DNA from: Punica granatum | Taxonomy: Eukaryota; Streptophyta; Magnoliopsida; Myrtales; Lythraceae | Assembly (NCBI RefSeq): GCF_007655135.1 | Contig: NC_045127.1 | Location: 27,756,199 to 27,820,198, forward strand | Length of the DNA stretch: 64,000 nt | Direction of reading: 5' to 3' | Part shown: one piece after another, positions 43,071-55,246 of the stretch | Layout: every line of letters begins with the position of its first letter | Position numbering within the stretch: the stretch's first letter is position 1 | The notes under the pieces: generated by a model | What the model saw: only the letters and a program-made list of their open reading frames with translations | The model's database searches: none | What the model was told of the DNA's origin: nothing | Translations under genes and position numbers: made by a program

Positions 43071-45804
43071 TCGGGTTCCACGAGTTTTCATCGTCTCGTT
43101 TCGAATCATTTCTCGCATGCTCAAATAACAAACACAATAAATGACACGTTTTTGACAAAAGCCGGTATTGCCATGATTTGTTTAGCGCATTCAAACATGG
43201 AAGTATGCACAAACATGTTATTTACAGAATCAATAAAACAATACCGACTTCATGCACGTAAGAAAACACGATAAGACTCGGGAATCGAGCTTGGATCGGG
43301 CTAAGAAGGCCGATCGTAACCCGAGGAAAGCAAGCCAAGCCTCGGTCACCTCTTCTTGAGGCAAACCCGAGAGCTCTATTGCTTGTTTCCGGTCGGGATG
43401 GTCTTCTGAGTGACGATCCAAACGTTTCCCGACATGTTAGCACGTTAATCAAGGATAAACATGCATGGCATAATGTGAAAATGCATAAAAATATAAACTT
43501 GCAAGTGAAACATGCGTAGAACGCCATATTACTTCATAAACATACAAATAATGTAAAAGTCCTAACTTCTCTAAGTTGAGAATGTTATACCTTGCCTCGC
43601 GATACGAGAAAAGAGTCGGAGAAGTGTTCAAGATTCGGGTGACTCGGTTGAACGCTTGGAAGGGTGCTCGGGTGCAAAGGATGCACGATCGGTAAAGATG
43701 GGCGCGCAGGAGGACGTCAGGCGCGCGGGTGTGTGCGGGAGCGCGCGGGGCGCAGGCGCATGCGGTAGCGGGGGCGCGCGGGCGAGCGCGAGTGCGCGGA
43801 GGACGCGCCGGCGTGCGTGGCAGCGAGCGGCTACGGGTGCACTGTTCACCCGAGAGCACGTCCTTCACCCGGAATGATGGAATTGACCTGAAATCATGAG
43901 AAAATTACCTCAAACCAAAAATCTAAGTTCATAAATGAACTGCTTGGGCCCAAAACATGTGGTCCATGGAGTTTGAGAATTTTTGAACTTTAGTCGGGAT
44001 GATGAACATCGGCTTCCGACTTAAGGACTCAAAGCTTTCTTCGGTTTTTCTTCGGTCTTTCTCTCTTGGTTTTGAAGTGTTGAAGCTTGCTGGTTTTGGC
44101 TATGGAGTTGAGAGCTTTTCTTGAGGGAGAAAACTTGGAGAGAGTGTGCAAGAGGAGAAGTGATTAACTTAATCACTTTTGGCACTTTATAGGCAAAGTT
44201 AATGACACAATTAGCAAAAGCAAGTGCTCTTAACCCCCATGCTTAGCAAATTTCAGCCGACTAATGAGGATGAGGGTGAATGTGAGCCAAGTATTCTTCA
44301 TGTGGAAGAGCCAAGAAGCATTAATGAGCATTGATGAAGCTTGAGTGTTATCTTCAAACTTCTTGGATATTTTCATGCAAGAGTGCAAGTTGGCTTCTTG
44401 CATTGAAGAAGAAGAAGCCGAAACTTCTAGGGCAAGGGGTGACTCATCTTGGGTAGCCCGTGGGTCCCACGACCGAAGAGGAGAAATCGGGAAAAAACTT
44501 GGGTCTCGATTGGTCGCGTATTCGAAGTTCGTGGTTTGAATTGAATGTCGAATTGTCGATATACGCGAGGAAACGAATTTAATGAGTTCGAGATTGGCAT
44601 TTTCCGTGAGAAATTGCCATATGTCTGTATGAGGCTCGGAAGCCGGTTTTGCTCCTTTTATGCATTCAGAGCAAGGTTACCCACTTCTGACAACATATCT
44701 TGTATCTGCATTCTACGTCGGTAATTTTGACATAAATTGTCAAATTACGTGGGCACTTGACCCTTAAGCCGGTAATGCAAATATGGAGCCGGAGATGTCC
44801 TAGGAGGCCGAAACTGGATTTCTCAGATTGCTTTTTGAGTTACTTGGGCATTCCGGAGATCACTGTGATCTCTGTTTATTGAGATTGAGCCTCTAAGGAC
44901 ATGAAAAGTGCATTTGAGACCCTTAAAGCATTGCTTGGGGGGTCTAGATTGGTTGTGTGATTCATTCCGACAATTTCACTTTGAGCCTTAAGAAGGCTAG
45001 CACTATGTAAGGTAGGCATCCGGCGTCAAGTTTCCCCAAAGAGTACCTCCGGGTATGGATTTCCACTGAAAATGGCATTTTGTGCTCCTCGGAGGTTACT
45101 CGGGAAACTGAGAAGGGTTTTGTTGTCTGATTTGCCCAATTTCATTTGTTCGCCAGAGTTTTTAGGGTAATACAGGGTCAACTTCGTTTGTCGTTATTCC
45201 ATCAGACCAGTCTCTGGTTATGCTCTTCCGAAAATGGGTATGCCCGTTTTGTCACTCGGAAGTCATTCGGGGTGTCTGTATGGCTTCCAAAAGACAATCT
45301 GAAGCACTGCCCGTGCTCTGTATGATTGTGAGGCATGGCCGAATCTGATATTTGGAATTAACTTTTCTCTGAGAAACCGGCATTTTTGGACTTCCACTGA
45401 AAAGTTGTCTGTATATAGAAAGTTGTTCTGTATAGAGCAGATGATTTGCGAAATGCATTTGAAGGCACTTTTCATCTGTTTGGCATCGATGTGGATTTTT
45501 GAAGTCCAATATTGGCTATCTTCCGACGGTCGAGCGAACTATCGGAAAATAGAATTGTCCATGTAGTACACTGAAAATGCCGATTTTGGACATTGTTGAG
45601 CTCTCTAGTCACTCTGTTACCCTTTGGTGACCCCTGGAATTCTTTTGTCACATGTGCATGTCTTCTGCTCAATTTTGCCGACTTGAGGATGAATAGTGAT
45701 TTCTTTTTCTACCGAGCCGTTTTTCTGTATTCTTGCTCAAGTCATAGTCTGGACCATTGCTGATATCGTTGTTTGGAATGGTGAGCCAAAATGGGGTGCT
45801 GATA
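41227..45804 (-). repeat. B-i complete LTR
   Basis: 4,578 bp, plus-strand ends TGTACGGAC and GGTGCTGATA, followed by TSD gtatg (45,805-45,809). A TATA-like cctataaag on the minus strand (44,185-44,193) is followed by a pyrimidine-rich leader. A GC-rich block (43,670-43,855) is purely low-complexity. Confidence 0.9.
43670..43855. repeat. GC-rich gcgcgcggg low-complexity block in the B LTR
   Basis: Irregular repeats of gcgcgcgggcg-type units. The equivalent place in B-ii (48,900-49,045) has a different arrangement of similar units, and B-iii has unrelated 191-bp repeats, so this part of the LTR is hypervariable. Confidence 0.7.
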
Positions 45805-46466
45805 GTATGGCTGGAGAAGATTATGTTAAGGAATTCAAGCTGCTAACCGTGGAATGTGAGCTGCGTGAGTCTCAAGAGACGACCATTGCGCGTTCCTTAG
45901 GAGGTCCGAACAAGGAGATTGCTGATATGATCGAACGACAACCTTTTGTGTCGCTTAAGGATGTGATAAAGCTGGCCGTTAAGGTCTGAAGGCAGCGGAA
46001 ACGTGGCCAACTAACTACGTTACGGGTGTTCAACCTGAATTCGGTGATTGCTGGATCCATACCCCAAGGGTCAGGCTCAAGGTGGAACGAGCCACAAAAG
46101 GAAGTTGAGGGCTCACTCAAGTCTTAAGTTGAGTCGGCCAAGGTGAAGGAGCAGGAGGTCGATCCACACCCCCCCGTTCGGTGCCGAGACATTAAGTGCC
46201 TTGAATTTCATGGATTCAGACACTTTACCTCTGAATTCCCCAATTGGCGAGAGGTGACCATCCAGAACCCTCACACTGTCGAAAGTGAAGTTGAAAAGGC
46301 CGTTGAAGATGTTTGTAGAGTTACGAGTAAGGAGAAAGTGGAATATGCTGATGAGGGTGAGAAGCTCATGGCTCATCAAGTCGTGAGTTCGGAATCAAAG
46401 TTGGTAGAACCGGGAGTGCTTGGAGAACATTCTGAAGGAACTGATTTCAAACTCTCTAAAGCAAGC
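45805..46466 (+). pseudogene. gag: A2 gag, C-terminal piece
   Basis: Frame SMAGEDYVKEFKLLTVECEL continues gag after B-i, with RQPFVSLKDVIKLAVKV, a TGA, then RVFNLNSVIAGS, another stop, and a decayed zinc knuckle (IKCLEFHGFRHFTSEFP, only the first cysteine and the histidine kept). The acidic linker EYADEGEKLMAHQVVSSESK follows, as in A3 before its protease. No protease is present; B-ii is inserted at 46,467. Confidence 0.8.
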
Positions 46467-49400
46467 TGTACGAACCCGAATGTGGACTCTCGTTGGGGCC
46501 CGCATGCGCTCTTTTGGATCGCGCGGCTTGAGAGTATCCACCTTCCCGTGGGGACGCGTGAGAGAAGGAGTCGCCACTTTTCATTTTACAACCCGTAGGT
46601 CGAGGGCGGATAAGTTACCCGGGTTTAGGGGTATGGAACACCTAGTTTGTTGTTAAGGCATTGATCTGTTCGGAACCGGAAAATCCGTGTTCGGGGGTTC
46701 ATGTTACGTGCGGGCCTATATCCCGTACGCCCTTTCGGTACTCTGGTTTGCTAGGCTTGCATGTTTTATTATTTACCGCTTGAATTAAGTTGCACTCGGC
46801 TCACACGTTTTGACACCGAAGATTCGGTGAACTAAACGATGTCGGTCGAGAAGCCGAGAGAGAAGTAAACCCATATGTCGGGGAGTTGGTTCACAATCTT
46901 GCGTTACAGTTCATCAAACCATGGAGGTTGAATCCCTGCGTGAACCAGAACTGCGAATTCTTGGATTTACTTTCCTTTGGGCAAGCATTACACCGATTCG
47001 ATTAATGCGATTCTCGGACCGTTCGCTCACCGATTGGAATTCTTACAGAATAAATGTACAAAATAAAAGTCCTTACAATGCTCTCGAAAATAATAAATAC
47101 AAATTACAAATGACCGAATTCCAGTCGACTCGCGTTCGGTTATTATTCCACTCTAACTCACCGTGAGTTTAGGGAAAAGGCCGAAGAACTAAAATTCAAT
47201 GCACGCTCTCATTGAATAGGGTGTTGGACCCTGTGAGTGTTTATTAGGGCGTTGGACTCTGTGATTGAGATTAGGGCATTGAACCCTAATATCATTCGGC
47301 CAAGGGATCAGAGGCTCAACCCACATGGCAAACAAATGCGAAAAGATAACAATCAACAGGTAAAGAACAGACAATGTGTTTGTATTCACCGAATGTACGT
47401 GGAATAATAAGTTTATTAATCCAAGTGTGTTTTTGCAAGCAAATGCCATATGCTAAGCAAACAACGCGTGCCAATGTTTTAGCATTCGGCTTTGGTTTGA
47501 GAACCTGACATATCGGGTGTCCGTAGTCAAGTTTCGTGTGTGTGGATTGTTTTTACAGTGATTCGGTGTTGTGACATTGAATTACCACTGAATTAACCCA
47601 ACTCGTATTTTGACTCTAGTTTTGGAACCTAGAGTTCCACCTAACCATTTTCTAGCATTTGGTTAAGTCGAATGAAATGATTAGTCAGGTAATTGTAATT
47701 TTGATACAGAATACCCAACTGACATCTTAAATGATACTAAGATGACGCCAAATCACAAAATGATGTTCTTGCCATTGATTTGAAATTTTGTTTTTCAGAA
47801 AAGGAGAACAACACAATACGGATTTGAAAGTATGAGGGTTTTGAAAATGGCATTAACACCGTTTTGTAATTCGTCGACACGAGTTACAAATTAATGTCCA
47901 ATTCGTGCAAAGTTGTTTAAATTGAATGAATTAACCGTGTGAACGTCCCGATTAACCCGTTCGTGGAATTAATGCTTAAGGTTATGCCGAATGTATTAAT
48001 TATGAAAACGATTCGTGACTCGGTGACCAAGATGATTCCATAAGGATCAAGGATAATTTGGTCCAATGACCTAAACTACCCTCGTAACCGAATGGACCCG
48101 AATGAGTCATCGATACCCGAATCCATGCATGCTTTGTTTTGAAAAGATATTTTCATGCGATATTGCGACGATAATGTAAATTGCAAATTACATGAAAGCC
48201 GAGAACGGACTCAAAACGGGAAGAGGAAGCCTCATCCAACCCGTACGAGTCTAAGAGGCTCTCGGTTACTTCTCCTTGGAGATAGCCGAGAGGTTCCATG
48301 GCCCGAATGGGGTTCCACGAGGTTTCCCTGTCTCGTTTCGAATCATTTCTCGCATGCTTAAACAACAAACATGATAGATGACACAATTAAACGAAAGTCG
48401 GTATTGCCATGATTTGAATAACGCATTCGAACATGCAAACATGCACAAACAAGTTATTTTAGGAATCGATAAAACAATACCGACTTCATTCATCTAAGAA
48501 AACACGAGAAAACTGGGGAATCGAACTTGGATCGGGCTAAGAAAACCCGAGGAAAGCAAGCCAAGTCTCGGTTACCTCTTCTTGAGGCAAACCCGAGAGC
48601 TCTTTTGCTTATTTCGGGTCGGGAAGGTCTTCCGAGGGTCGATCCAAACGTTTCCCGACATGCTAACATGTTATATGATGACGAGCATGCATAATATAAC
48701 ATGAAAGTGTATAAAAATTAAGTCTTGCAAGTTAAACATGCATAAAACGCCATATTACTCCATAGCCATGCAAATAATGTAAAAGGTTCTAACTTCTCTA
48801 AGTCGAGAATGTTATACCTTGCCTCGAGATATGAGGAAAGAGTCGTGGAAGTGTTCGAGAGTCGAGTGACTCGGTTGAACGCTTGGAAGAGTGCTCGGGT
48901 GCAAAGGATGCACGTTCGGGCAAGGATGCGCGCGGGTGGCATGCGGCAAGCGCGCGGGAGGTGCGCGGGCACGCGGCAGGGCACGCGGGCGCGCGGCGTG
49001 CGCGCAGGTGGTGCGCGGGAGCTCGCAGCAGGCGCGCGGGTACGCACTGTTCACCCGAGAGTGACGATTTTCACCGAAATGGGGAAATCAACCTGAAATG
49101 ATGAGCAAATGACTTCAAACCAAAAATCTAAGTTCATAAATGAACTCATTGGGTCCAAAAAATGTGATCCATGGAGTTTGAGAATTTTTGAAGTTAAGTC
49201 GGGATGATGAACATCGGCTTCTGACTTAAGAACTTCGGGTTTTGTTCGATGTTTTCTTTTCGGTTTTTCAAAGCTGAAGCTTGCTGGTTCTTGGGTGTTC
49301 TTGGCTATGGAGTTTGAGAGGTTTTCGAGAGGGAGAATGCTTGGAGAGAGTATGCAAGAGGAGAAGTGATTAGGTTAATCACTTTGGTGCTATTTATAGG

Positions 49401-51011
49401 CAAAACTAATGGGCAATTAAGCAAAGCTAAGCACACTTAAGCCTCCCATTAGCAAATTTCGGTTTGCCTAATGAGGATGATGATGAATGTGAACCAAGTG
49501 TTCTTAATGAAGATGATCCAAGAGCATTGATGAGCATTGAGTGTTGTCTTCAACCTCTCCAAGATATTTTGGCTAAGAGAGGGAAAGTTGGCTTCTTGCA
49601 TTGAAGAAGAAGAAGAAGCTTCTAGAGCAAAGGGTGACTCATCTTGGGCAACCCGTGGGTCCCACGACCGAAGAGGAGAAACCGGGAAAAAGCTCGGGTC
49701 TCGATTGATCGCGCATTCGAGGCTCGTGGTTCGAACCGAATGTTGAATTATCAATATACGCGAGGAAACAAATTTAATGAGTCCGAGGTTGGCATTTTCC
49801 GTGAGAAATTGCCAAATGTCTGTATAAGGCTCGGAAGCCGGTTTTGCTCCTTTTATGCATTCAGAGCGAGGTTACCCACTTCTAACATCATATCTTGTAT
49901 CTGCATCCCACGTCGGTCATTTTGACATAAATTGTCAAATTACGTGGACCCTTGACCCTTAGGCCGGTAAATGCAAATATGGAGCCGGAGATGTCCTAGG
50001 AGGCCGAAACTGGATTTCTCAGATTGCTTTTTGAGTTTCTTGGGTGATCCGAAGATCACTATGATCTCTGTTTGCCGAGATTGGGCCTCTAAGGATATGA
50101 AAAGTGCATCTGAGACCCTTAAAGCATTGCTCGAGGGGTCTAGATGAGTTGTGTGATTCATTCCGACGATTCCACATTGAGCCTTGAGAAGGCTAGCATT
50201 GTGTAAGGTAAGCATCCGGCGTCAAGTTTCCCCAAAGAGGACCTTCGGATAAGGATTTTCACTGAAAATGGCCTTTTGTGTTCCTCGGAGGTTACTCGGG
50301 AAACCGTGAAGGGTTTTGCTGTCTGATTTGCCGTCTGATTTGCCCAATTGCGTCTATCCGTTGGAGTTTCCGGGGCAATATATGGTCAACCTCGTTTGCC
50401 GTTATTCCATCAGACCAGTCTCCGGTTATGCTCTTCCGAAGAGGGGTATGCCCGTTTTGTCACTCGGAAGTCATTCAGGGTGTTTGTATGGCTTCCAAAA
50501 GACAATCTGAAGCACTGCTCGTGCTCTGTATGATTGTGGGGCATGGCCGCATCTGATATTTGGAATTAACTTTTCTCCGAGAAACCGGCATTGTTAGACT
50601 TCCACTAAAAAGTTGTCTGTATACAAAAAGTTGTTCTATATAGAGTAGATGATTTGCGAAATGCGTTTGAAGACACTTTTCATCTGTTTGGCGTTGATGT
50701 GGATTTTTGAAGTCCAATATTGGCTATCTTCCGACGGTCGAGTGAACTATCGGAAAATAGGATTGTCCATGTAGTACACTGAAAATGCCGGTTTTGGACA
50801 TTGTTGAGCTCTCTAGTCACTTTGTTACCCTTTGGTGATCCCTGGAGTCCTTCTGTCACATGTGCATGTATTCTGCTCAATTTTGCCGACTTGAGGATGA
50901 ATAGTGATTTCTTGTTCTGCTGAGCTGTTTTCTGTATTCCTGCTCAAGTCATAGTCTGGACCATTGCTGAGATCGTTGTTTGGAAAAGTGAGACAAAATA
51001 GGGTGCTGACA
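46467..51011 (-). repeat. B-ii: solo LTR of family B
   Basis: 4,545 bp, plus-strand ends TGTACGAACC and GGTGCTGACA. Flanks are caagc and caggt, an imperfect TSD (two transitions). No internal sequence remains. It has the clearest promoter box, cctataaata on the minus strand at 49,391-49,400, followed by a pyrimidine-rich leader. A GC-rich block lies at 48,900-49,045. It splits A2 between the gag linker and the A2 tail. Confidence 0.85.
49391..49400 (-). promoter_or_regulatory. family B LTR TATA box
   Basis: The minus strand reads cctataaata; equivalents at 44,185-44,193 and 21,489-21,501 keep the position. It supports minus-strand transcription of the three B LTRs. Confidence 0.6.
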
Positions 51012-51330
51012 CAGGTCCTGAAGGAACCCATTTTAAGCTCAGCCCAAGAGGAACTTCAGGGAGAATTTGCCATTGAAGAGCTATCGATGGTGTTTCGTCC
51101 AATGAAACCTGAGCTACCTGAAGTGCACATGACTCCACTGAGGAAGGGGCAATCCAGCCAGAGAGTTGATTGGCGAGGAAGAATAGGGAATCTGATCTAT
51201 GAGAAATTACAAGATAGAGTTCATACATAAAAGTTGGTCATTAAGTGGCAAGTTAAAAAGAACCAAAGCGCACACATGAAGCCTAGGAGAAGATCGACGA
51301 AGATTCGAGGACGCGTCTTTTTCCAACTGA
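51012..51330 (+). pseudogene. A2 tail region
   Basis: A frame reading QVLKEPILSSAQEELQGEFA and RPMKPELPEVHMTPLRKG ends at 51,231; the next 100 bases are closely similar to 3,140-3,248 of A1. No pol motif. It joins the gag linker before B-ii, so in A2 gag runs straight into this tail. Confidence 0.55.
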
Positions 51331-51338
51331 GAGGGGAT
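51331..51338 (+). other. A2 polypurine tract
   Basis: agagggga immediately before the 3' LTR. Confidence 0.8.
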
Positions 51339-51992
51339 GATGTGCTTCAGATTGCAGCCCAACACGTATTTGAATTTTCAGGTCCAAACACGCATTCTAA
51401 AAGACTCAAGAACAAGAATTTAGCTCAATTAGATATTAAGTTTTCTATACTGTTATAATATAGTTGCTCTTAATTAGATATTATTTTCATTATTAGCTTG
51501 AGTCAGTAGTCTTAAGTTTCCTATTTTAGATTGTTTCGTTATTCTATTTTAGGAAAGTAACTGGAGAATATTAGATGTCAATTTCTTATTCTAGAGTCAA
51601 GGGCCAGTCTTCCCTCTATATATATATATGTTAGGAGGAGATCTCAAAAATATGAATTTGATGAATATTTTGAATGAAATTGCCTAGAGCGTTTTCTCTC
51701 TTTTCTTATATGAACAAGTTCCTTGTTTAGTGGCGAAAATCCCGATTCTTATTGTTTATCCTTGAGCGTGGCGAATAAATCAGACTTTTCTTACTCGTGG
51801 CGAGTCATCTTATCGAGTGAGTTTTGTTGGTTCTACATTCCACCTACTTTCTTACCCAGTTCTGGTTCGTGAGCCCATCAGTTGGTATCAAAGCGTCTTT
51901 TCTTACTCGTGGCGAGTTATCTTATCGAGTGAGTTTAGTTGAGTCTACCCTCCACCCTACTTTTTACCCAGTTTTGGTTTGTGTGCCCATCA
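51339..51992 (+). repeat. A2 3' LTR
   Basis: 654 bp, TGATG...CCCATCA, TATA-like run 51,616-51,629, right TSD cctat. Its doubled tail preserves the internal primer-site copy (tggtatcaaagc at 51,883-51,894) between two LTR ends, showing how the doubled tail arose. Confidence 0.9.
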
Positions 51993-52785
51993 CCTATTTA
52001 CTACTTCTGTTTATCCCATCAGTTTGTGGGTGACAAGTAGTAGAAAATAATAGCTTAGTTCCTAACTCACACCATAAAGTCTTCCAAAAATAGCTCAAGA
52101 ACTTATTATCTCTATCCGAAACAATTGCTCTAGGCATGCCATGTAATCTTACAATCTCCCTAAAGAACAAATCAGCAACATGCGAAGCATAATCTGTTCT
52201 ATGATATTGAATAAAGTGTGCCATCTTAGAAAATCTATCTACGACCACAAAAATTGAATCTCTCCCATGTTTAGTCCTGGGTAATCCTAACGCAAAGTTC
52301 ATGGAAATATCAATCAAAGGCTCACTACGAATAGGTAAAGGAGTATACAAACCGTTGGCTGCACTCTGGATTTAGCTTGCCTACATGTGACACATCTGCC
52401 ACAAATTCTCTCAACATCTCTTTTCATATGTGGCTAATAGAAGTGTTCTTGCAAAATAACTAAAGTCTTTGCAACTCCAAAATGTCCCATTAATCCCCCA
52501 CCATGAGATTCGTACACTAATAACTCCCTCAAGGAACAATTAGGCACACATAACTTATTCTCTCGAAACAGGAACCCATCATGCCTAAAGAACTTACCAG
52601 AAGGGGTTTCCTCACAAGTCCAATATTCCGCACAAAATTCATGGTCATCAGCATATAAATTTTTAATGTGCTCAAAACTAAATAATTTTGCATCAAGTGA
52701 AGAGAGTAATGCATACCTGTGAGAAAGTGCATCGGCGACCACATTTTCTTTACCTTGCTTATATCGAATGATGTATGGAAACGTC
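51993..52785 (-). pseudogene. pol: C RNase H end and integrase N-terminal half
   Basis: From 52,785: [20 protein letters not shown], then [20 protein letters not shown] with the integrase histidines, a TAG in place of tryptophan after EHFY (52,434), [11 protein letters not shown] with the zinc-binding cysteines, a frameshift near 52,355, and the catalytic core: [26 protein letters not shown] and HPQTDG. The first catalytic aspartate is asparagine (family wording SMDF). A one-base insertion precedes the catalytic glutamate. A2 is inserted at VVNR. Confidence 0.85.
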
Positions 52786-53843
52786 TGTCACGACCCCGAA
52801 ACATATAGCAGAGTTTCCTCTCTATTCCTTAATATCCATTGTCATTTACGCAACTCATATATGTATAATCTGTTTCCATAACTCCCAACACATTAAACCA
52901 ACCCAGCAAGCTCTATACAAACATATAACTACCTAACTAATTCTGATATATGTATAAAACGATCAAGAGAGTACTCAGTCGCAACCATCTCGCAACACAA
53001 CTAAACGAAAGTTTCAGGTCGTAACATAACTATAACATTTTACAAGAACTTACTACCTATTCTATGGGTGGGCCTACTTGCCAAAAATCCTTTGCGCTGA
53101 TCCCCGTTATCCAAAAGTCCTCCTGTGCGGCAAGTCTAGCTTCTAGCTCATCTGGAAAAATGTATGCAGGGGGTGAGCTGCATCTCAGTGAGTACTGTAT
53201 TCCAACGTAAAATGAACTAATATATTAACATCACAATTCACCACAATCAATCATATATCTATTTATGTACATATTCCACCAGATATAGAATCCAAAACCA
53301 AGAACATACTTTCACACAACTCATATGGCAACCAAATCCAAACAACAATAATATAGCCATGGGGTCGCATTGCCTTGCAACAAGTTCTGACGGTATCGTG
53401 ACCCCGCATACCTCAAAAAAATTATATATTCATTCACATATCATATCTCATCAGCAGGGGCCGCCCATTAACCTCTGATTGTAAGAGTTGTCCTTCATTT
53501 ATATTCCGCCGGTCCAGTGGCCGATCATACCCCTACTTATATTCCGTCGGGTCCAGCGGCCGATCAGGGCCCTATTTGTATTCCGCCGGGTCCAGCGGCC
53601 GATCACGTCCCTATTTATATTCCGCCGGGTTCGGCGGCCGATCAGGCCCCTATTTGTATTCCGCCAGGTCCAACAGCCAATCAAGTCCCTATTTATATTC
53701 CGCCGGGTTCGGCGGCCGATCAGGCCTCTTTTATAATCCGCCGGGTCCAGCGGTCCCATGGCTATAGTCCAACAATCACAATCATACTCAACATGCACAT
53801 CAACTATGTTCCGCAATCATTCAACCACGATCACCTCTATAAC

Positions 53844-53890
<47 letters not shown>

Positions 53891-55219
53891 TATCATTTTA
53901 CGATGGAAGAAAATACTCACGAAGACCCCTGAAATGTCAACTTAATGAGTTGAGCCTTCTGGAGGTATAACCTCAGTCTCCCCAGCCCCTATTCAGTTCA
54001 AGCACAAAAATTAGATAATATACTAAATAAGAGTAAAAATATGCATCAATTTATCTCCCGTGCTATTTCCTAGATGTAGCTATAATATAAGATGTTTATA
54101 ATTAACAAATGCTTCTTCCCTATCCCTTTCGGTTTCTGACTAACTCTCTAAATAGGTAACGATGCAAAATGATATACACGTTTATTCCTCAAATTATGTC
54201 AACTTAGGATTCGTTGCAATATATATCAACTGGATGACCAATTTGATCAGCCAAATTCAAGAAGAGTGCAAGGAATTTCAAGTACTTCTTTGGTTCCAAA
54301 ATACAAATAAACAAGTGCTTATTCAATCAATCCATCACATGATATCATTATAATGCATGATAAATTCTCAAATCATATCCCTTCTCTAATCCATAGTCAG
54401 CTCAAAGAGCAAAATATATGCATATATATACATATGTACACACACTTGTCTACATCTATATATGTACATATATATTTTCAGAAGGGCATAGCTATGTGAA
54501 TTAGAAACCTCCTAACTCAACTAAGAAATTTGCCCCCTGCTTTACAACTGAATTATTAAGCTTATATAAGTGACCAACTCATTCCAAAACAACATGAGAT
54601 TAACTCCAAATATGTCCAATTCAACCTATATCAGCTAGGAAAGCTAACTAAATTCCCATAAACTAACCTTTTGAAACTTGATCAGCTAAGATGGATGCAA
54701 GAAGAGCCACAAACTATGTACAACATAGTAAATATGAATGTTTAAATCATAGATAATCAACTTACTACTCAATACTCCAAACTTAGTCTTCTTCCTCTTC
54801 TTCTTCTCCAAGAATTTTCTCAACTCAGTTCGGTTCTCTCTCTCTCTCTCTCTCTCGTCTGGTTCATTTTCGTTTTCTCTCAGCTAGGGATAGAGCAAGG
54901 GAGGGTATGGCTTAAATAAGGAAGAAAAGAAGAAAAAAAAGGTGGTCAAAGATGGTCAAAGGCGGTGGGAAGAAAAGGGCTGCTGAAGAGGAGACCACTT
55001 GGCCCATTCTGCACTCATCTCTATCTGACTTCTCACTTTTACATTTTTTTTTCATATAGATAAAGATCCAGCCACAAGTTGTGGTATATTATATACGTTT
55101 AAAGATCCAGCCACAAATTATGGTATATTATATACATGTATGTTATGTAACCATGCATGTGCATATGGATATGTATATGTGTGCCTATATATGTGCATTT
55201 GGTAAAGACCGGCCTCATA
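52786..55219 (-). repeat. D2 3' LTR
   Basis: Starts TGTCACGACC; its inner end is CCTCATA, one change from CTCACA. It includes 39-bp repeats (53,498-53,757), an AC/AT microsatellite (53,848-53,890), a CT run (54,836-54,856) and a TTATTTAAG box on the minus strand (54,911-54,920). Confidence 0.95.
53498..53757. repeat. 39-bp tandem repeats in the D2 3' LTR
   Basis: About seven units, one more than in D1; some units carry gggttcggcggccgatc instead of gggtccagcggccgatc. Confidence 0.85.
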
Positions 55220-55229
55220 ATCTCCCCCA
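55220..55229 (-). other. D2 polypurine tract
   Basis: The minus strand reads tgggggagat before the LTR. Confidence 0.8.
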
Positions 55230-55246
55230 CTAATAAAAATTTCGTC

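Larger units (their letters stand above)
28512..45804 (-). mobile_element. B-i: rearranged composite of family B LTRs with D1 and rDNA
   Basis: The outer ends are those of a minus-strand B element (TGTACGG at 28,512; GGTGCTGATA at 45,804) with perfect TSD gtatg. Between them lie, in order: minus-oriented LTR tail (28,512-29,039), plus-oriented LTR tail (29,040-29,436) with primer site and internal region (to 31,690), truncated D1, an rDNA piece, plus-oriented LTR (39,319-41,162), a 64-bp spacer, and a complete minus-oriented LTR. This looks like a second B element or an inversion inside the first. Confidence 0.75.
12349..51992 (+). mobile_element. A2: family A element split by three B insertions
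   Basis: 5' end TGATG at 12,349 and 3' end CCCATCA at 51,992 are flanked by the same five bases, cctat (12,344-12,348 and 51,993-51,997). Its own sequence is only about 3.7 kb: LTR, duplicated LTR and gag start, gag in three pieces, a short tail, polypurine tract and 3' LTR. Gag codons resume in order after each B insertion, so it is a single element. Pol is absent, as in A1. Confidence 0.85.

Noticed and set aside
43449..43877. Overlapping open frames in a GC-rich block on both strands, also at 48,718-49,096
   Set aside because: Low-complexity gcgcg repeats rarely form stop codons; products are Ala/Arg/Pro-rich and not conserved between the two LTR copies.
53488..53816. Arginine/proline-rich open frames on both strands, also at 15,771, 32,391 and 60,893
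   Set aside because: By-products of the 39-bp repeat (13 codons without stops) in the D LTRs.
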